The notes: generated by a model from the sequence alone, not told the origin. Shown: positions 11,711 through 26,811, counted from the stretch's first letter. The stretch is 64,000 nt of DNA from Caprimulgus europaeus (GCA_907165065.1 OU015538.1:20413165-20477164), one strand, 5' to 3'. Numbers and translations: made by a program.

Positions 11711-14700
11711 GACATGGGAGGACTTCAGGCTCTACCTCCTCTGCTTTTTAATTAGGCAGAAGCATTCAAGGCATCTAACCAATCCATGTTAGCTGATCCC
11801 AACCTCAGTGCTGATCTTTAAGGCAGGGTAACACGTTTAACTGGATAAAATCAAGCTGAGGAGTAGGGTGAGGAGATGCATTTGGGGAGCACCATTTGCC
11901 AGGCAATATCAGGTGGATTTCCAAGAGCAGGTAGATGGCTGCAAAGCCGGTACTAGGATTGATTTTACTTGCAAAAGTGGCATAAGACTCTATAAACAGG
12001 ACCTGCCTGAGAGTGGGTGACACCTCTGCCTGCAATGTGGCAGGGGTATGTATGCTAACAAACACATTCCTTTTCAGGGTCCCCCTCCAGAGGATGGGCA
12101 GAAAAGTGTTGGGATGTCCCTCATACATGATCCTACCTCATCAGTACTGCAATGTGCAAGGAGTTTTATCTGCCCACAGACACCAGCCAGCGTCACCCTG
12201 GGATTACAACTCACTTCCCGCTGAGCATCATGCATTGGATCAGAGGTAAGGAGTCAGCACCCAGCTGCTGACTGTGCAGACCTCCCTTTAGGGTGTGCTG
12301 TGCTTTTATTGTTCATGAAAGCTGAAAGAAAAAGATGTTTCATGTTCTAGAGTCTTACTTTGAGATGGAATACTTTGGATTTTTGTTTGTTGTGGTGTCT
12401 AATGAACGTTTGATTTGACTTAAGCGTTGAGTTTCTGGAGGGGAAGAATGATGTCAGCATTCGGCTCTGAAGGTGGAGGCCAGGGAAGCACTTGTGCATG
12501 AAGCCCCAGTGCTGGTGCAGGCAGTGGTTTGCTGCTTCAGGTGTCCAAACTGCAGGAGTTTGCAGAGTTTGGGTGTTATGCCTTGGTTTGCTGGTTTAAC
12601 TGTAGAGTTCAGTGTCTGGGGGGGGTTGTTGGTGTTTTTTTAAGGAAAAACTGTCTCATTTCTGTGGTTAGGGAAAAACACTCTATGCAGACAGCTCCAG
12701 TTCTGATACAGCAATACAGTATGTGGGGAGCAGATGTCTCAGCATGACCCTGGAGCTGGGGATTACTTCTTCCAAGTCTGTAACAGCTCAGGGCCAGCTC
12801 AGCAGAGAGCCCTCGAAAGCTGATCTTTTCCACTTGGTTTTTGGGGGATGGCTCCAGGAAGGTCTCTGAAGGTTGTGTTTGAGGTCTGCATCAGTCCTAC
12901 CTCTGTCCCTGCTCTGTCTGAGCTGAAGCCACAGGTGGGGATGTGCTTGTTCAGAAACAACTAAACGAAGGTGTGCCATGTGCTCAGCAGGTTTTCTTTC
13001 CTGATATTTCTAATAGTATCAATGTCTGTCCTTCAGCTAATGGAGAAAATCTAGGCTGCTTAAAGGCAGATTGGTTTCTGTGTCAGCAATCTCTCCTGCC
13101 TCTTCCTCTGTCCATCAGTGTGAACTATAAATGATAACTGCTTCAGCATTAGGGACTGCAGCAGAGAAAACTAAAAATGTTTGCACAATTCTCCAAAGAA
13201 TACACCCTTGAAAATAAAAAAAACCTCCTTTGCTGTCTTGCCTTCCACCTTCAGCAGAAAGCTTGCCCCTTTGGTTAGGAAACAGTGTTGTAAGTGATGT
13301 CTGGATATAATGGCCACGCAGTGAGAGTGGGCCAAGAATTTGCAGATCATATAATGAAGAGTTTTCACACTGGATGAATTTTTACTCTTTAATAGATCAA
13401 GCTTAAAAGTAACTCCAGTTGCTCTTGTGTTTGGCATCAGATTTCCTGTAGAAGTAACAGTAATAAGGTATTTAAATAATGACCTTTCCCCTTTGCCAGC
13501 TCTCTCTGCTATCCTGAAGCTAGCTTAAAAAGAGTTGCTATGGAAATTCAAACTCACCAGGACATATGCATAGGATTAGAGTTTGACTATGAATCAAGAA
13601 ACAAAAGGAACTGGGTGAAAAGTCTTTTTATCTGAATACACATCTTCAGCAGTGATCACTTGTAATCAAAATTCCTTCCCTGATTTCCTGCTGGAGACCC
13701 AAGACTGCAAGCCTGGCTGCAGTACAAGAGGAGCTCACACGAACCTATTTGTGGTTGCTATGGTGCTAGGAATAAATAGCCTTTTTCAGGATGGTCTCCA
13801 AAATACCTCTGGAGCTTGCTAGCTAACACAGCCATTTGACTCCTGAATTATCTGCATCTCTTTGTATTTCAATTTATCCTGTGTTTCCTTAGTTAAAACA
13901 TTATTTTCCTTATGGGGATGAAGCTTCCTTCCTTGCTTGCTTTTCATGTTCCCACTGTGAACAGAAGAACATGAATCAGAAACCTGCTCCTGACTGTCAG
14001 CTTTTTTTCCTGGGAAACTAAGTGGGAACCTGGCAATCTCTGTGATCACTGGTTTTTAGCCTCAGGTCTGAAATGGTGTGAAGTGCTGTAACACTGACCT
14101 GCTTCATGACAAAAACGTCTGGGGAGGTGGAGGTTTGGGAAGAATTCTTTTCCTTGGGTTCTGTGAGATATCTGAGATGGGAGGACTTTTTCCACAGTCT
14201 GAGGTTGCAATCCAACTGTGCTGTGTGTGCAAAGCAAGATGTGACCTTGAGCTGCACAACCTGACTCGGTTTGATAAGCACCTTGCAGTTCTGGCTCAGA
14301 GTGTTATAGAGCTGAGACACGGAGCTTTCAGCAGCTCTGGGGGGTGTCTGTAGGTCTCTCACAGAGCCCTTGGCTCTGCACCCGGGGCCAAGCACATTAA
14401 AAATCAGCTGGTTGAGTTCTTCCTGTGAATGAGTCCTTTAATGTATCTCTGGAACTTTGTGATGTGGCTCAGCCCATCCAGCGTGATGCCAATGATACAG
14501 ACAGATACCAGGCCCTGTCTCTGGTCTTTATCCAGAACAGTTACACATAGGTTATTGCAAAGAAAAAAGAAATAAAATAAGGAAAAAGCAAACAAAAAAG
14601 AGTAAAAATACACTTGATGCGTTTTAACAAGGGAGCACTGTGGAATATGGTCTTTCACTTTAAACTCTGCAAGAAAAGGAAGTAAATTCAGTCTCTGCTC

Positions 14701-17700
14701 CTTGCCTAGAGCCCTTCAGGTTTCTTTCTGTATCAGTCAAGTGAGACAAAGCCAGTAAAAATATATCCTGTTCTAGCCATTGCTCTCACCCTGCTCCAGC
14801 TGCAACTGTCTGCTTAGCCTTACCAGATGAAACTTTACTGCTGGAGCTTGGGCTATGAAACTGAGTGGGTTTTATGAGGAACTGCTTTAAATCTCCTGTG
14901 TTACCCATCTCCCCCCGGTGAAATACTGAGCAGAGGAGCAAGGGAAGGCGCAGTCCAGGAGAGAGGTGTGAAAACACCACCAGCAAGGGCTGCTGAAAAA
15001 GTCACTGCTTGTTCAGAGCCCTGCATGGTGTTTGCTTGGATTTCCTGTTTGAAGCACAAAGATGACTGGGGTGTTGATTAATGTTACCAGATAAAGATCA
15101 TTTGTAATGGTGAGACAGTATAGCTAAGAAACCCTATGTCAGTCAAGGTGATTGGAGTGTTTGTACATAGACTGCTGCTTCTATAGTGGAAAACGTTAAG
15201 CACATCGATTGGAAGCAGAGACAGTGTCCTTCTCTGTAAAGCATCCAGAGAGCCCCTCTGTCTGAGGTTGGGACCCTTAGCAGCAATTATTTCCCACATA
15301 AATCTATTGTCAGGATGGGGACTCTTGCCTTGGGTTCTCCCTAGGTACAGACAGAAGACACAGACAGATGGGGTTTGCTTCTGAGAGCTCCCACGCATCA
15401 CACAAGTCATTCTTGAACCGAAGGGTAATTCCAGCTCTAGCTGTGAAGTTCACACACCACAAATTTCTTTGCATAATCAGGAACTTGTTCCATACATCTG
15501 CTATATAGATTTGCTTGTAGCATTTCCATTTTCTTACTGAGTTGTCCTTTTTGCACTGTGATACCTCAGTGTACTTTCCTGTAAGTGCTCCCCGTGGCTG
15601 CCGCGTTTTCCCAGCGCCGGGGCCAGGCGTTCGGCTCCTTGAAATCCCTGCCAATTCCAATCTGCAGCTCAAGTGACTTGGCACCCATTTCCCACAAAGA
15701 CCCTTGGTATCCTACACCTCAGACACTTATATTTATCTTTGCCTGATTAGGGCTCATCTGTGAAGTTTCTGCAGATGTTTCTTTATTTAAACCATACTTT
15801 ATGAAGGGAAGGAAAGGGGAGACACATGCAGAGGAAGGAGATGTGTTTCATAGCATTGCTTACTCTGAAGTAACTCTGGTGCCAGGAAAATGTGCATATC
15901 ACTCATAATTCTTTTTGTCTCATTTGTTCTTCCCTCCTATTCCCCCCTCAAAAAAACCACCGACAGGAATTCCTCACTTCCTTACTTGCTAATTAAATCT
16001 CTCTGTCTACAATAAACCCAGAAGGTCTATCAGTGAGGCAGTATGTGGCCAAACGATGGTTGGAACCGCTCAGCAGGAAATTGGGTAGGAAAATACGACT
16101 TCAGCAGCTTACCAGGCTTTATTTTTAGGGTGCTTGAGCTTGTTTAACTCTCAGATGCAAGCTGCCAGGTTTCTGTTGTTGTCAGATGGCTCTGTCCCAC
16201 CAGGCTGAGTCAAACTGGTGACTCACAGGCAAGGAGGAATCGCTTTGGCAGTGGCTTGTGATTTTTATTCTTCCCTCCTCTGGTCTAAGATGTTGAAGAT
16301 GATAAAACCTTTAGACTAAGATGATAAAATTTGTTTGCAGAACTGTTTTCTAGCTTGTTCTGGTTAAAAATTCCTATTTGTAATTTAAAAAAAAAAAAGA
16401 AAAAGTCAAAACCAACATTGCATTGCAAAATAGTTTGAGAAGTACCTGATGCACTGCAGTTTGGTGCTCTTGCAGTTGGTGGGGGCTGTCTCTGCTCCTG
16501 CTCTGGGCTGGCCAGGTGCAAGCCAAGCCCTGGATGGAAACAACGGGGCCATGTTAGCTCCGTGGTGTTCCTTGGCCAGCAACCCCTGCCGAGAGCTGGG
16601 ATTCATTAAACCTGGGGCACAGGGCTGCACTGAGGCAGTGACAGGGATTTCAGGTGGGAGCTGGCTGGCATCTAGCCAGCTTGGCAAAGTGGATGTAAAT
16701 CCTGTGGAAGATTCAAGTCCATATGTTATTTAGGGAAATTAATGTACTAATTCTAGCACACAGCCTCTCTCCTCTCCCTCAGCCACCTTCCTCCCAAATC
16801 CTTACCCTCCTTTACAGTACAAGCTGCTCCTTCTAGAAGTCACTAAATTAGTTCCTTGAGATGCATGCATGCAGGATTATCTTGGGGTCCTTGCTGTGCT
16901 CGCTGCTTACACTTCTGCCCTTTTGGATCTTTAGTGTTGTGTGCAGCCAGATACCAGCTGGGGCACAGTGAGGAGGAGCTTTCAGACCGTTGCCCATAGG
17001 TCTCTCCTTCCCTGCTGGCATCTCTGGTGGCTTTGTCTCACCGGGTGCTCTGAAGCAGATGGGGGGTCTGGTGCTTTGCAGGAGAGCAGCAGCAGACTGG
17101 CTCAGTCTGTGTGGCAGAGCTGGAAGGCAGCAATCCTGAGTGTGCCTGTAGGAGGGTTTTTTAAGGTTGTTTCTTCAGGCTTAGAGCACCTTGCAAAGAT
17201 CTTGTGGATCCACTCAGAAGTTATTTGGAAGGAACCAGACTTGTGACCTTTTTCCTGTTATCACAGTCACCAGGAGGTGTTTGGATCTAATGACTGGTCA
17301 CCTTGCCTGGTGGACATGTCATTCAGTGCTGGTTCCCCTACACCTGAGTTTCTCCTCTGCATTAGTGTGCACTCAGCATTGCTCTCTGGCAGCAGTTCAG
17401 GCACCGAGGACATGAACTGTTGCTGTCAGTGTTGAGTTATGCTCAAGCATGCCCCTTCAGATGAGTAACAAGGCTCTTGCTCTAATACAACGTCTTGTTC
17501 TGTAGGTCTTGTCAGTGTGGAAGAAGATGGATGGCATTAGCAGAAGGTACAACTTATTGAGTAGCCTACTACAGGGTGACACCTGTGCTTATAGCAGGCT
17601 GATATTGGTTTAACTTTGTGACTTATGGACTGAAGGGTCTCTTAGGAGTTTGTAGTTTGGTAATTATGAGTTTGTTTACTGTTTACTTTTAAAAAACTTT

Positions 17701-20700
17701 CCTCATGGTGAGTTTCTTATTGTAGCACGTCCCTGGGCCCTTTACTAAAATGGCAGATCTGACAAAGTCTGAGGTTTTGGTGTTGGACAAACCCATGTGT
17801 GATTTTTAAGATCCCAAAGTAGACAAAATGTCCAGTCCTGCAGCTTCCACATCAGTCAAAGTCTGGCTTTAGGCCATGGCGGTCTGTCACATACAAGGAC
17901 TCCTCAAGAACTCATCTGGTGATCTTGATTTTTGTCCTCTTTGGCTTTGTGACTGATCTATACACTCAAACTGTCCTGCTTGGTCTAACAGGAATAAAAT
18001 AACTGTCCCTTCTCAGCTGCAGGCTTCCTGATAACTGCAAAGATGTTTTTATCAGTGCTGTTTATTTTTCTCCAAGGGAATGTTACAATATCAGCAGAAG
18101 GTACTCTGGTGTTGTGAGAGCTGCACTGCAAACCCAAACAGGTTCAGAGAACTCAATAAAAATGCAGCACAGTCAGGCTCTCAAAGCAAGGAAGGTGATT
18201 GTTTGCTGGGGGATGTGTGCAGCCAGCCAGGTTATGAGCTGGAAATGCCATGTGCAATGCCTTCACTTCTGTATTGAGCAGGGAAATATTGTTTGAATCA
18301 CCCTCAACTACAGGTGTGCTGCCTTTGTGCTGAGCTCTAAGGATGAGGTGGCTTTGGGCTGCTAGTCTTATTGACTAGGGAGTTTAAATGTTCAGGTCTT
18401 GTATTTCAGACTTCATGTGAAACCAAAATCCTCCTCCACTGCACACCTACCCTTTATTCTGGGAGCAGAGCTCTGTGATGCACTGACTTGAGCTGCAAAG
18501 CTGGCTTTCAAAGTTCCCATTGTCCTACCCCCATGGATGTCCTCCCCTCAGCTGGGCTGGCACAACCATTGATGGGATAGAGCTGTTAACAGACACCTGG
18601 TTAAATGATCCAGGTTAAAAATAAACCCCTATTTTGGGAGGGGGTGGTGGAAATAAGAGTTATATTTCAACCTGAGGGCTGCAGTGATCTAGTGGACAAT
18701 GTGACCTCCCAAGCAGTTGTTGCAGAGCTCAAGTGCAGTGGAAGAGCCAGAGAGGAGTGTGGGGAGAAGAGCAGGCAGCAGCCTCCAAAATCAGTTTAAT
18801 TGTCCTCCACCCCTCAAAAAAAGACCCAAAAAAAAATTAAAAAAAAGAGGGATAGTTGAACTGTGAGCCTTAGCTTCAGAGAGTACCAATGAACCAGCAT
18901 GAGTTGTGTCTACAGGAGGAGTTGTAGAATAAATGTGTGGGAATATGAATGACTGCTGCATGTCAGTGCCTTACATCCACCTCCCCATCCTCATTTCTCC
19001 TTTGTGATGATGAGATCATAGCTAGGAACAAGACAGGAATCTGAACTGCCAAAGGGGAACTGTATTTATGGCTGTACCAACACCATGACAAGCAGGTCTT
19101 GCCAATATTCCCCTTTCCCTTGGGTTGGGATGGCTCTCTTGCACAGGTAGGTCTTCTTTCACACATGCAATGGGAGTGGGGTTGGAGAAAGAAAAAATTC
19201 TTCTCCTGAGCAATGCTGAGAAGATGCATTTCAACCAATAGAACTGGCAAGGCAAAATCTTTAGGTTAGTGGAGGAATTTTAATAGGAGCCCTTGGCCCC
19301 TTGCTCTGTGGCCTCCTGAGTGTACATGTGCAGCCTAACCAAGGGCCAGAAACAGCAAATGCCTTCTCCAGGCATTGCTGCAAGAAGACCATTTACAGGA
19401 TGTGATTGTTGGACTTGAGACTGCAATTTGTCCTTTAATACATCTGAACTCTTTTCCTGCACAAATCTGAGAATGAATCCAGGTCTTCTCAAATGATTTC
19501 CTGGGGATGGCTGCTGTCAGGTGGTTACCTGCCTGGTTTTAAGAAGTCATTTTGCATACTTGATATTGTTCATGTGCAGGAAACCTTTTCTCTTCTGATA
19601 GCTCCACAGTTACACAAGAGAACCTGAACACCACGTTGAGGTTCAGCATCTGACCTGTCTGAATCATGCTCTGTGCGTGCACAAGGCTTTATTGTGGTGG
19701 GGTTTTTTAGTCCAGGTTGTGGGTTTGTTACTGCAGAGGTTCTGCACAAGGCTGTGAGGGACAGTGACAGAGCACGTTTGTCATGCTAAAAATGACAGGA
19801 TGTCACTATTAGAACATAAGATTTTTTTTTTACTTGTGTGATATATGTAAAACTTGTAAAAGTATTTCCCAACCCCAGACTCCATCTGTGCAGTAGAAAG
19901 TGATCCTCCCTGGGACATCTGAGTGCTGCTCTGATGCTGTGCCATGGGACACCTCCACTTAAAGCACTGTCCCCAAGTCCCCAAAGCAGCTAATATTGAT
20001 TTAGCACATGAAATAACATCTCCATTGCCTGTCAGCTGCTATCCCGAGTGTTCAAGTGTGCCATATGGTGAGATCTCAATGCTCACTTTTGCTGAGACTG
20101 CTTTTCCTGCCATCTCACTGCCAGAGATCACACAGCTTGATGCCAGCTTTGGAAGCAGCACAGTCCTCCCAGCAGTCAGGAGAGAGTTCAGGATTATTTT
20201 TATTCTGTTAGTGTGAGGATGCAAACTTTGAGCTATGGTTAAATCTGAAATTAATGTGTACCATCAAATAGCAAGTCTAGAAAGACAATTTCCTTTTCCT
20301 TAGAGGAGATATCCACCATCTCTCTTTTTGGGTTGAGTGTGCTGGAATAGTAAACAACCTCCTTCCAGCAAGGCATGAGAAGTAGGAGGGTGAAAGAGGG
20401 ACTGCAGATGTGTGTGCTGAAGGGAGGGCAGTTGTGGGAAGCACAAGCAGGGACAGGAGGAGTTTGGGCAGCCCAGGCTCTTTGTTATCCTGTGCATGAG
20501 AGAGATGGGAACTTGGGGAAACAAGTTTATTAAAATAGGTTCAATGGCAACTACTTTGGTCTTATCTGTCTGTTGTGGTCTTAGGAGGTTGACTCTCAGA
20601 AGATATACTCAGTGGGTTCCAAGGAAGCATGCTGTGACTGCAGGGACAATTGAGGTGCATGATGAACTGTCTGAGAAGAAGCTGGGAGATTTGGATAAAA

Positions 20701-21538
20701 CAAGAATGACCAGCTTCCCATGCTGCTGGTTTACAGGAAATTCTCTACATGTTCTTGATGTACTTAGAATTTAAGAGGTCTACAGAAAAACTTAAACTGA
20801 AATATTATTCCAGTTAATATCTGTATTTATAGAAATCAAAGGAAATGAGCACACTCATGCATACTGTTTTTCTAGAAAAAAACTTTCCTTTTTCATTATA
20901 CACAGAGAAACATAAAAGAGCAAACAGTGCAAAACGTGGGTTGTTAAGTTCTAGACAATATTTACATTGGTCAAGATCCTCCAGGCAGAAAAAAGCTAGC
21001 ACAGGGTTTCCCTGGGCAGGGGACAGTTAAGTATTCTGGGAACACATATGCACAGTGATTCTAAAGAGAAACCACCCGACCCCTTGCTTGTCCCAGTGTT
21101 TTAGGTGTGAGTGTCCTGTTGGTTTTGCATGGCAGTTAAATTTAAGATTTAAATCTGAGAACAGCCAGCGGTGTTAAACATTTATTTTTAAGTGAAATGA
21201 CATTTTCTGGAGGAAAAACCAGGAATAGTGCTACACTTTGCTGTGAAATGTGGATAAAATCAGTGTCTTAAATGTCAGCCTTAAGGGTGTATATTTTCTG
21301 CCTTCCCTTTCCCCCATTCCAGCAGGTTCAAAAACTTCACTAGCCCTTTTCCCCATGAGGAACCCCAACAGGCACAGCCCTGTCTACAGCTCTGCCTGGT
21401 GGTCTTTCATGCTCCTGATGGTTGGAACTCACTAAATTTCACATCTACAGTAAAAAGCACAGCCAGGGCAGAAAAAACCCTGAGTATACCCAGATGGTGT
21501 CAGAAAACATGTGCAAGTGAGAAGATTCCCTGGCAGTG

Positions 21539-21671
21539 TTCTCGGCCAGGTTGGATGAGGCTTTGAGCAGCCTGGTCTGGTGGAAGGTGTCCCTGCTGCT
21601 GGCAGAGGGGTTGGAACTGGATGGGCTTTAAGGTCCCTTCCCACCCAAACCAGTCTGGGATTCTAAGATTC
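21539..21671 (+). mobile_element. CR1 LINE 3'-end fragment
   Basis: The stretch reads as the 3' terminal part of an avian CR1 retrotransposon in sense orientation. It has the family's 'ggccaggttggatgagg' start, then 'cctggtctggtggaaggtgt', then 'ggtcccttcccacccaaacc', ending in a decayed GATTCT-type tail near 21661-21671. About 130 bp, strongly 5'-truncated as is usual for CR1. No coding part remains. It belongs to the same general subfamily as the reverse-oriented copies at 47288 and 50649. Confidence 0.9.
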
Positions 21672-24600
21672 CAGCAGCTGGAATTGGTACCTTGTGAAAA
21701 GCATCTTTGAGCACTGTTGTGGGAAGCAAAGGTGTTTTGAGCAGCTCTTCCTCACTTTCTAGGCTCTTTGAGTGCATTATCTCTAATCTCTCACAAACAT
21801 AACTTTCTAAACAAGCCATCTCTGTAGCACAGCATCTCAGGGGTGGTTTGAGCTGAGATCTTCAGGAGTGTGTCAGAGCAAACACACAGCTCATACCCAG
21901 GCAGGGCTCTCAGGGTAAGCTTGAGGTCAGCATTCAGAAGTTAAAATTGCAGTTTTTCCAGCATTAGGGGGAAAAATGGTGCTTGGACTTCTAATCTTGA
22001 GAAAGAGGCAGAGCTAGTCTTCATAAATTAATGCTGGGCAGGATAATGAGCTTACTGAAACGAGCACTGTTTTGTTTCTGTTCTTAAATCCTACCCAAAG
22101 AACCATTTGCAGGCTGTCCCCTTGGACACAGCAGAGCTCTGGGGTTATCCTGTGCTTAGGGTCATGCTTGCTTGGCTGCTGCAGTGAGACCCAGCCTGGC
22201 TTTTGGTGCCCTACACCAGCAGAGAAGCACAGGGTGACTCTCCTGACCCTTTCTGCAGCATGGTCACCTTTTTCTCTCTCCACTTAGAGCACTGTGGTGA
22301 CCTGCTTTCACAGGGACTGCTGCTGGCCCTGTTCTGAGGCAGCATTTTCCAAAGGTAGTGATTTCCTGCCTGTTTTACAGCAAATTCACCCACTGGGAAT
22401 AACATGAAGTGTTACTGGGGAGCTCTTTAGGGACACCAGCCTTTGAGAAGATCATCAGAGGTGCCATATAATCTTACCAGTGTGGTGGGTCCTGTTTTCC
22501 TTCACCAGCTGTTTGTCAGAGGGAAGTCCTCTCTGGGTTATACAGCTCATTTTTGCTGGGTAGAGGGCAGAGTCTCACTCCATCATCCAGGCAGCACCAG
22601 AGAACTTCCTAAAAATGGCATGGGGATGTTTTTAGAGGGCCCAGAGGCTGAATCCATGCAGCAGGTCTGCAGTGAGCAAGGTTAGGAGGGACAGAGCCTC
22701 GCTGGCTGAGCAGCTGTGGATTTGCACAGGCAGCAGAGGAACTTCTCATGGTTCTTACTTGTGCAAGGAGCCAGTACCAGTACACACACAACTTTTATAC
22801 AGGATTAGTGCTGCCTCCTTGCCCTTGCATTTCATAGACTTGAGCCTGGGTAGTTTGCAGTCATTCTACAAAGCTGGTCCATGTGAACACTTGGCACCTT
22901 TAATCTGATTTAGAGCCTGGTGTGGTACTAAGGAAAGCCAGGTGGAAGTGAGGGGGCTTTTGGTGGGACTGTAACACACAGCCCTGCTTCCTCCTGTCAC
23001 GACATCTACCATGAAAACTCAAACTGGTGTGGCATTTTGCATAGGTGTGCTTGTACAAAGGTGAGTTTGGGCAGAGAGGTTTCTGTATTGCTTCAGCTTT
23101 CCAGCAGGACAATGAGTGGCAAAGCCTGTGGTGAGCTCACAGTGGGTGAACTGCACATGGAGAACAGGGGAATAGGCAAAGTGAGCTGGCTGGGAGCAAT
23201 GAAATCCTTGATTCATGCTGTATGTTTGGCATCCAAAAGGATTGCTGGGCCCTATCTCTTAGCTTCAACTAAACGAAGGGATTGACTTCTAATTAATTTG
23301 ATTTTTGCTTTTAAACTCATTGTTCTGGTGTGTGCCATTTGCTGACAATCACCCTCAGTCAGGGCAGAAGGAACACTCAGCTGTGCTTTAGTCAGAAAAA
23401 CTCTGAATCCACTTTTCTTTTACCACCAATGTTCCTTCCAGCTTGGCTTTACCAACATCTGAAAAATTACTTTTCCTCTCTCTGAATGCATAATTTGTTA
23501 TTTATACACAAACCATAGAGCATTTACTTGGTATACCTGACCTAGAAAAAAAGATTAGTTGAGAACTATCCTACCAGATGTGAGTGTCAGTCAACATATG
23601 ATCTCCATATAATTTATAAGGTATTAAATTACAAAATAATGAATCTTTTCAGTTAGCATTTTGGCACATGATGATAGTATTACCTTTTATGTGAGAATAT
23701 CAACCACAGCTCTTGCCTCATAAAACTGCAAACAGCAATTTGTAAGCATTGGCACTAGTTTAGCTTAGAAAAAGATACCCATTGTGCTGGGATTACAGTT
23801 AAGCTATGTATGGAGAGCCTGGAGGTTGTCCAGTCACACGCAGTTCTTTCCCCCCTCACTTTTAACATTTCCTTGAGAAGGCTAGACAGTGGTTTCTAGG
23901 TTAGATTTTTTTTTTTTCCCTTGGATTTAACTAGAGGAAGGTCTGTGGAGTGCAGAGCAGAAGGTCTTCCAGGATTCTTGCAAACAACATATTCCTCTGC
24001 TGTCAGCTCTGAGGTGCTGGGCCAAATTCTGTTCTCACTCACCCCAGAGTGACTGAGCAGCCACCACGTGTGAGCACAGCCCTGTCCCACAAAGCTCCCA
24101 AACCCCACTGGACTTGGGGATCTCCTCTCATCTTTCTGCTTCTTGTTTGCAAGTGGAAAGAAGCAGCTTTAAAGTAAGATTTACAAACTGACAGTTAAAA
24201 GATTGCCCATTGGCAGCAAGCTGGCCTGGAAACAAATTCCTTGTTAAAATTGAAATAATAAGGGGTTTTGCCTGGGAGAAGAACACTTACTCGTGTTCCA
24301 TATATTTTTCTTGCAAATAGGAAGAGGGTTTGAAGTGCACCCTCAGGTCTTTAGTGAACCCTTCCCACTCTTATTCCTCCTCTCTTCCATCCCTAAAAAC
24401 AGAGCTCTTGTCTCATTAACTACAATTTTAACAACTAGTTAATGGTAGGGCAGTGGGATGGGGGTGTCCCACCTCTCTGGCACAGCTTAGGACGTGTCAC
24501 AGAGTTGTTGATGGTTTCCCAGCCCCTTCTTCACTTGCCAGCACCGAGGAGTGAAGGATGATTTGCTGCACATGGCAAACCCCACCTCTGGACAATCCCT

Positions 24601-26300
24601 CTTGGCTCACTTTGCATTTTTATCTGAAGTTATGGAAACAGCTTCTCTGAATACATCTGTTGAACCAGGTTCCTTCACCAAAGGAAATGTGAATTTTTTA
24701 AAGCAGTTTTTCTGAGCAGGAAGGACGGGGGCACGGCGCTGCCTTTCGCATTGTGTATGGTCAAATGGCAAATCCTGGTGCTTCTAAACCACAGCTCACT
24801 GCTCTGTGGGAGGCAAATTATCCCAGCTGCTGACAAACCCACTGTCACTGACTGTGCCCTTGTCCTGCCACACTTATCTCATTCCACCAACCTCTGATCT
24901 GTCCTTGGTTTCACGTTTTGGTTCTGCTCCAAAGTGGTGTTATCTGGGGATTTAATATACAGCACAAACCTCCCAGGCCAGTTTTGTGTGCAGGTTTCTA
25001 GCAAACATAGCTGTAACTTAAAGCTGAGGTGTCACAGTTTGGCTGCTTTCATACACCCTGCATATAATGAGTTGATAATCCTCTTTTCTGCAGTCAGACC
25101 CAAAATTCAGGGGCACTAAATAAGTGACAGTCATTTTAGGGCAAAAATAAAATGATGGTTAGTGTCTGTCAGCCTTGGAAAGCAACTGATTTTTTAATTC
25201 AAAGTGAATGTAATGCTAAATAAATATTCCCTTCAAAGCATAACATTTTTTACAGCTGAGATATTTTCACACTTCAAAACCCCCCTCTGCTTTAAGTAAT
25301 AATCACATTTGATGTGTAGCTCTCAGTATCTCACAAGGCTTGATCCAAGAGACTTAAGAGAAATAGTTGAGTGGAAAACATCTGTTCAATTAATATTTTG
25401 TCTGTCTTTTTTTGGCAATGTCCTAGAAATAGCTTTCTGCTGTACTGTGGAAAATATAGATTACTGATCTAACAGGTCATAACCTCATACTTTTTCAAGT
25501 TAAATTGTTTCTCACTTGTGTGTCTTTCATTTAAGAATGAATCAGCCTCTTAAGGTCAGTCTAGCTTCAAATATGAAGCAATGGCTGGAGAGATAAATAA
25601 ACCATCTAGTAAAATGCAAAGACACATAGATAATTAACTTTATATATATTTATATAAACTATATTTATAAAAGGAAATGTATGATATGTAATAAATTAAT
25701 TGAAAAACAAGCAAACACTGCTGTCACTAAGAAAAGAGTGCAGCTAACTTGTTTTCCTTACTCATCTTTTGGAGTTACTTTATCACCCTCTAGTTTAATT
25801 AGCTGAGTGTACAGCAAAAACCAGCAAGCAATCACAAGATCTTCTCTTAACTGGGTGCTCTGATGCCAATTGTCTGCATCCAAGCAAGCTCTTGAGTAAG
25901 GTCAGTGCTCAGTGATGCTTCAGCCCTCCAGCTGCACCCAGTTTCCATCCAAGAGGTTTGTCCTTGCAAGAACTCTGGGGTTTCAGGCTCTTTCTTTCAG
26001 TTGACCTTATAGTCTACCCTTACCAGAAATAGTCACATATAACCTCCTGGGACATAAAAGCCCAGGTGCAACAGAGCCATAAGGAGCTCTTTGCCTCTCC
26101 CTAGAGGTGGCATTTGAAATAAATTAAGACAACTTACTCTGACAAAAAATGAAACTTCTTATTTCACAGCAGTGTTATTAAATATTCTTTTCTCTTATTT
26201 TCTCTTCTATCACCAAGCAACTGCTTTATCTACTTTCAAAACAATTATTTACACTTCAAACCTCTCCATACAATAAATTCAACATGCCTGGATCTAGGAA
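21672..26300. other. Non-coding DNA, AT-rich towards LPAR4
   Basis: No gene, LINE or LTR end is recognisable. The portion from about 25.1 to 26.3 kb is AT-rich, with runs of TATA/ATTT near 25641-25680. AT-rich flanks next to an isolated receptor gene are common and can hold conserved non-coding elements, but this cannot be judged without an alignment. Confidence 0.55.
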
Positions 26301-26345
26301 AACCAGGATGTATACTCTTGCAGTAAAATAAGGAAAAGCTAAGTT

Positions 26346-26351
26346 TTTATT
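26346..26351 (-). promoter_or_regulatory. Candidate LPAR4 polyadenylation signal
   Basis: On the minus strand this hexamer is AATAAA, about 460 nt after the LPAR4 stop codon, and the following minus-strand bases are T-rich. It is the first canonical hexamer I noticed downstream of the stop. Other T-rich/A-rich hexamers lie further away near 25.6-25.8 kb, so the true 3' UTR could be longer. Confidence 0.35.
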
Positions 26352-26811
26352 ATGCCTTTTTAAGCAAACATACATATTGTGTGAAGTTATTGGGTTAACA
26401 TATGATGATGCATCTCCAGAAGGTATGAAATATTGGCAAATATCTCTAAGAAAATTACATTTTCTATTTCCCAACTGGTCCCATGTCAGCTGCTGGGGAC
26501 AAAAAAAAAGCCAAATGTTGGCATCTTCTGATTAAAGAAGCTGTTCTGTTGCCTCCTTAGTTGGCACATATGTTGTCACCCATCCATAATCTCCAAAGGG
26601 AGATCCATTGGGGGTTTTTGTGTTTCATGTTCACCTGTTGCATCTGGTGGGACCCTCCCAGTATAAGGATTTGTCTACCTGGGCAGTAGTTATTCCCCAG
26701 CAACTTTTCTTCATTAACACCACATGTGAACTCACATATTCTGAAACAACTATTTCACCCATGGTGTTAATCCAAAGTTAATGGAGGATAACTCCATGTG
26801 TAAACATCTCA

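Larger units (their letters stand above)
8111..21538. other. Non-coding DNA, no gene seen
   Basis: No open frame has recognisable protein similarity and I see no avian CR1 or LTR end. The contents are ordinary short homopolymers (for example an A-run near 16387-16398 and a T-run near 19822-19831), a small 18-bp duplication at 10105 and a pyrimidine-rich stretch near 11.5 kb. It probably lies downstream of LPAR4 in the intergenic space. Confidence 0.6.
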